NCBI GenBank assembly: GCA_903921135.1
Contig: CAIXOY010000623.1
Location: 1 to 8,316, forward strand
Length of the DNA stretch: 8,316 nucleotides
Reading direction: 5' to 3'
Source of the DNA: an uncultured Gammaproteobacteria bacterium
Lineage (GTDB): Bacteria; Pseudomonadota; Gammaproteobacteria; Pseudomonadales; UBA5518
The position numbers were made by a program, and so were the translations under genes. This document shows positions 4,892-8,316 of the stretch, one piece after another (within the stretch, counting starts at the first letter, position 1; each line of letters opens with the position of its first letter). The notes beneath the pieces were generated by a model. That model saw nothing but the letters and a program-made list of their open reading frames with translations. It was not told the origin of the DNA and searched no databases.

Positions 4892-7513
4892 GTGCTTGAA
4901 GCCTATCGCCAACACGTTGCCGAACGCGCCGCACAGGGCATCCCGGCCAAGCCCCTTCACGCCGAGTGGACCACGCAACTGGTCGAACTCCTCAAGTCCC
5001 CGCCACCGGGCGAAGAAGCCTTCCTCCTCGACCTCATCACCAACCGCGTTCCACCGGGTGTGGACGAAGCCGCTTATGTGAAGGCGGCGTTCCTCAGCGC
5101 CATCGTGCGCGGCGAGGCCACTTCCCCGATCATCAGCCGAGCAGGAGCAGTGCGTCTGCTCGGCGACATGCTAGGTGGTTACAACATCGGCACGATGGTC
5201 GACGCACTGGACGACGCCGAACTCGGCGCGCTCGCAGCGGAAGAACTGAAAGGTACCTTGCTGATGTTCGACGCCTTCCACGACGTCGCCGAGAAGCATC
5301 GCGCGGGCAACGCACACGCGACCGGGGTCGTGCAGTCCTGGGCCGAGGGTGAATGGTTCACGCGCCGCCCTGCCGTACCGGAGTCCATGAAAACCGTGGT
5401 CTTCAAGGTGAGTGGCGAGACCAACACCGACGACCTCTCCCCTGCCCCCGACGCCTGGAGCCGCCCCGACATCCCGCTCCACGCGCTCGCGATGTACAAG
5501 ATGCGCCGCGATGGTCTGGAGCCCGACGAAGCCGGCGCCATCGGCCCGCTGAAACAGATCGAGGCGCTCAAGGCCCGCGGGATCCCCGTCTCCTTCGTAG
5601 GAGATGTGGTGGGCACCGGTTCGAGCCGCAAGTCCGCCACCAACTCGGTGCTCTGGTTCTTCGGCGACGACATCCCGGGCGTACCCAACAAGCGCACCGG
5701 TGGCGTGTGCTTCGGCGGCAAGGTCGCGCCGATCTTCTACAACACCATGGAAGACGCAGGCGCCTTGGTATTCGAGGCCCCCGTCGAGCGCATCGGCATG
5801 GGCGACGAGATCGAGATCCGCCCCTACGAGGGCAAGATCCTCAACGCCAGCACGGGCGAACTCCTCTCCTCCTTCGAACTGAAATCCGACGTGCTGCTGG
5901 ACGAAGTCCGCGCGGGCGGTCGCATCAACCTGATCGTGGGACGCGGTCTGACCCAGAAGGCCCGCAAGGAACTCGGCCTTCCTGCCTCAACGCTGTTCCG
6001 TACCCCGCAGCAGCCTGCGGACAGTGGCAAGGGTTTCACGCTGGCGCAAAAAATGGTGGGCCGCGCCTGCGGCGTTGAGGGCATCCGCCCGGGCACCTAC
6101 TGCGAGCCGCGCATGACAACGGTCGGCTCCCAGGACACCACGGGGCCGATGACGCGCGATGAACTGAAAGACCTTGCGTGTCTCGGCTTCTCGGCCGATC
6201 TGGTGATGCAGAGCTTCTGCCATACCGCGGCCTACCCGAAGCCCGTCGACATCCAGACCCAGCACACACTGCCCGACTTCATCATGACGCGCGGTGGCGT
6301 ATCGCTGCGCCCGGGTGACGGCATCATCCACAGCTGGCTGAACCGCATGCTGCTTCCGGATACGGTCGGCACCGGCGGCGACTCGCACACGCGTTTCCCT
6401 ATGGGCATTTCCTTCCCCGCAGGTTCCGGTCTCGTGGCCTTTGCCGCAGCTACCGGTGTGATGCCGCTCGACATGCCCGAGTCCATACTCGTGCGCTTCA
6501 AGGGCAAAATGCAGCCCGGGATCACCTTGCGTGACCTCGTACACGCCATCCCGTACTACGGCATCAAACAAGGGCTGCTGACGGTCGAGAAGAAGGGCAA
6601 AAAGAACGCTTTCTCGGGCCGCATACTCGAGATCGAGGGGCTGGAGAATCTGACCGTCGAGCAGGCCTTCGAACTCTCGGATGCATCAGCGGAACGTTCT
6701 GCCGCTGGCTGCACCATCAAACTGTCAGAGGCTACGATCTCAGAATACCTGCGCTCGAACGTCACGCTGCTGCGCTGGATGGTGAGCGAGGGCTACGGAG
6801 ACCGCCGCACCCTCGAGCGTCGCGCTCAGGCGATGGAAGCATGGCTGGCGAAGCCCGAACTCCTGTCTCCGGATGCCGATGCCGAGTACGAGCACGTGAT
6901 CGAGATCGATCTGGCCGACGTGAAGGAGCCGATCGTCTGCGCGCCCAATGACCCGGACGATGCGCGACTGCTCTCCTCCGTTGCCGGCGATAAGGTCGAC
7001 GAGGTGTTCATCGGCTCCTGCATGACGAACATCGGTCACTACCGCGCAGCGGGCAAACTCCTCGAGAAGTTCAAGGGCACGATCCCCACACGGCTGTGGA
7101 TAGCCCCGCCCACGCGCATGGACGAGCACGCGCTCATGCAGGAGGGTTACTACGGGATCTACGGCCGCGTCGGTGCGCGTACCGAGATGCCCGGTTGCTC
7201 GCTCTGCATGGGCAACCAGGCGCGTGTGAACCCGGGCTCGACCGTGCTCTCCACCTCGACGCGGAACTTCCCGAACCGTCTCGGCGAGGGCGCGAACGTG
7301 TACCTCACCTCTGCCGAACTCGCAGCGGTAGGGTCCATCCTCGGAAGGCTGCCCACGGTGGAGGAGTACCTCGAGTACGCCAAGCGCATCGATGCGATGG
7401 CGAGCGATGTGTACCGCTACCTGAACTTCGACACTATCGCGGCGTTCCAGAAGGGAGCGGCAGACGGCAAGCGTATCGCCGCAGTCGAGATCACAGAGGT
7501 GTCGATGTCATGA
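4892..7513 (+). CDS. acnB: Aconitate hydratase B (bifunctional aconitase / 2-methylisocitrate dehydratase)
   Basis: The 4Fe-4S enzyme that converts citrate to isocitrate via cis-aconitate in the TCA cycle; the AcnB family also hydrates 2-methyl-cis-aconitate. It has 873 residues, against 865 in E. coli, the excess being mostly a C-terminal tail. Domains run in the AcnB order: a HEAT-like N-terminal domain (about 1-160), the swivel domain (GETNTDDLSPAPDAWSRPD; TGSSRKSATNS), then the catalytic core. Cluster cysteines are C710 (GSCMTNIGH), C769 and C772 (CSLCMGNQ), at the same numbers as in E. coli. GGDSHTRF (D497, S498, H499) and STSTRNFPNR (R791) are active-site motifs. The start is GTG at 4892, with GAGGAG 8 nt upstream. 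The gene is divergent from the GST gene. Its TGA overlaps the ATG of a LysA-like gene, so the two are probably co-transcribed. I see no regulatory iron or RNA element. Confidence 0.98.
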   Translation: MLEAYRQHVAERAAQGIPAKPLHAEWTTQLVELLKSPPPGEEAFLLDLITNRVPPGVDEAAYVKAAFLSAIVRGEATSPIISRAGAVRLLGDMLGGYNIGTMVDALDDAELGALAAEELKGTLLMFDAFHDVAEKHRAGNAHATGVVQSWAEGEWFTRRPAVPESMKTVVFKVSGETNTDDLSPAPDAWSRPDIPLHALAMYKMRRDGLEPDEAGAIGPLKQIEALKARGIPVSFVGDVVGTGSSRKSATNSVLWFFGDDIPGVPNKRTGGVCFGGKVAPIFYNTMEDAGALVFEAPVERIGMGDEIEIRPYEGKILNASTGELLSSFELKSDVLLDEVRAGGRINLIVGRGLTQKARKELGLPASTLFRTPQQPADSGKGFTLAQKMVGRACGVEGIRPGTYCEPRMTTVGSQDTTGPMTRDELKDLACLGFSADLVMQSFCHTAAYPKPVDIQTQHTLPDFIMTRGGVSLRPGDGIIHSWLNRMLLPDTVGTGGDSHTRFPMGISFPAGSGLVAFAAATGVMPLDMPESILVRFKGKMQPGITLRDLVHAIPYYGIKQGLLTVEKKGKKNAFSGRILEIEGLENLTVEQAFELSDASAERSAAGCTIKLSEATISEYLRSNVTLLRWMVSEGYGDRRTLERRAQAMEAWLAKPELLSPDADAEYEHVIEIDLADVKEPIVCAPNDPDDARLLSSVAGDKVDEVFIGSCMTNIGHYRAAGKLLEKFKGTIPTRLWIAPPTRMDEHALMQEGYYGIYGRVGARTEMPGCSLCMGNQARVNPGSTVLSTSTRNFPNRLGEGANVYLTSAELAAVGSILGRLPTVEEYLEYAKRIDAMASDVYRYLNFDTIAAFQKGAADGKRIAAVEITEVSMS
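7495..7500 (+). promoter_or_regulatory. Ribosome binding site for the LysA-like gene, inside acnB
   Basis: AGAGGT ends 9 nt before the ATG at 7510, in the last codons of acnB. Combined with the ATGA stop-start overlap, it indicates translational coupling of the decarboxylase-like gene to acnB. Confidence 0.6.
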
Positions 7514-8316
7514 GCGATGTGGCGGTCGGAGCATCTGCGGGGGAGTGGTGGCAGGAGCCTCACCGTTTCCTCGCCGATGGCCGACTGCACTTCGGCGGCC
7601 AGGATGTGGCCGCCTTCGCGAAAGGACGTGAAACACCATTTTTCATTCACAGCGCAGGGCGGGTGCGCGCCAACCTCGAGAGGCTGAGGTCGGCGCTGGA
7701 GCGCGCGGGCATGCCGCACCGCATTTTTTACGCGATGAAGGCAAACCGCTTCGCTCCCCTCGTCGAACGCATGCGCTCCTGGGGGCTGTGCGGCATCGAC
7801 ACCTGCTCTCCCGACGAAGTGCTGTACGCGCTGGAACGCGGCTTTGCCGAGACAGACATCCTGTTCACCGGACACGCGGTGTCCAACGCCGATCTCGATG
7901 TGCTGGCGGCCCACCCCGGCGTACACGTCAACTGCGATGCCATCTCCACCATCCGTCGTCTGGGCGAGCGATCGCCCGGCCGCGCGATCGGCATCCGCAT
8001 CAACCCGCAAGTCGGTGCCGGCTACCATGCTGGCGTGCATTACGCAGGCGCCAAGCCGAGCAAATTCGGCCTCTACCCCGACCGCTTCGACGAGGCGCTC
8101 GCCGTTGCCGCCTCTTTCGGCATGCGTGTCACCGAACTCCATTTCCACTTCGGTTACGGCTACCTCACACAGGATCTCCCGCGACTGGACGCTGCGCTCG
8201 ATGCGACGCGCTGGTTCATGGACCGTTGCCCAGACCTCGAGACGGTGGACATCGGCGGAGGACTCGGCTCGCGCATCACGGAAGACAGGGAGCCGCTCGA
8301 CCTGGATGCCTGGGCC
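7510..8316 (+). CDS. Diaminopimelate decarboxylase-like PLP enzyme (fold type III), 3' end outside window
   Basis: The reading frame is open from the ATG at 7510 to the right edge (269 codons, no stop). The sequence matches the alanine-racemase-like barrel of the LysA/ornithine decarboxylase superfamily. TPFFIHSAGRVRANLERL (from residue 42) is the entry strand and helix. YAMKAN holds the PLP lysine K77. GIDTCSPDEVLYALERGF, then IGIRINPQVGAGYHAGVHY and SKFGLY (184-189), are conserved barrel segments, and GGGLG (249-253) is the phosphate-binding turn. The C-terminal beta domain, which carries the substrate-defining Cys/Asp residues, lies mostly outside. The usual H-I-G-S loop reads HFHFGYGY (211-218), so the phosphate-contacting Ser is Tyr216; this makes a housekeeping lysA less certain. 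An extra segment of about 40 residues with WW (13-14) precedes the barrel. It overlaps acnB by ATGA. It could decarboxylate diaminopimelate or another amino acid; I give no symbol. Confidence 0.85.
   Translation, partial: MSDVAVGASAGEWWQEPHRFLADGRLHFGGQDVAAFAKGRETPFFIHSAGRVRANLERLRSALERAGMPHRIFYAMKANRFAPLVERMRSWGLCGIDTCSPDEVLYALERGFAETDILFTGHAVSNADLDVLAAHPGVHVNCDAISTIRRLGERSPGRAIGIRINPQVGAGYHAGVHYAGAKPSKFGLYPDRFDEALAVAASFGMRVTELHFHFGYGYLTQDLPRLDAALDATRWFMDRCPDLETVDIGGGLGSRITEDREPLDLDAWA

Noticed and set aside
5987..6571. Minus-strand open frames inside acnB
   Set aside because: They lie opposite the strongly conserved AcnB core, and the translated sequence is low-information and unlike any family I know.
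7417..8148. 243-codon minus-strand open frame over the end of acnB and the LysA-like gene
   Set aside because: The plus strand is clearly coding here (AcnB C-terminus, PLP enzyme motifs). This is a high-GC shadow with no recognisable motifs.

Overview
This window is an ordinary housekeeping stretch of a GC-rich proteobacterial chromosome, most likely from a gammaproteobacterium. It carries a bacterial glutaminyl-tRNA synthetase and an AcnB-type aconitase whose key residues fall at the same numbers as in Escherichia coli. It also carries a glnS-cysS pair divergent from ppiB, an arrangement I recall from Pseudomonas; in E. coli ppiB is divergent from cysS itself. I cannot resolve the family or genus. 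Coding density is very high, and I see no rRNA, tRNA, CRISPR array, insertion sequence, prophage gene or integration site.

Layout: (1) 2-355 (+), the C-terminal end of a ferrous iron transporter FeoB, cut by the left edge. (2) 362-1756 (-) cysS and 1758-3431 (-) glnS, a two-gene aminoacyl-tRNA synthetase unit with one base between them; cysS uses a GTG start. (3) 3432-3579, a divergent promoter region between glnS and ppiB. (4) 3580-4071 (+) ppiB, a cytoplasmic cyclophilin. (5) 4072-4141, a convergent intergenic region with two strong GC hairpins. (6) 4142-4801 (-), a glutathione S-transferase family protein. (7) 4802-4891, a short divergent region in which good -10 hexamers for both strands overlap. 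(8) 4892-7513 (+) acnB, complete with a GTG start. (9) 7510-8316 (+), the first 269 residues of a fold-type III PLP decarboxylase (LysA-like). It overlaps the acnB stop by ATGA and is cut by the right edge.

Functionally, the window combines iron uptake (FeoB), Gln and Cys tRNA charging, protein folding (PpiB), a thiol/detoxification-type enzyme (GST) and the TCA cycle (AcnB, an iron-sulfur enzyme). The least ordinary element is the decarboxylase-like gene translationally coupled to acnB. Its active-site loop replaces the usual HIGS-type serine with tyrosine, so its substrate is uncertain. I found no convincing new multi-gene system here.
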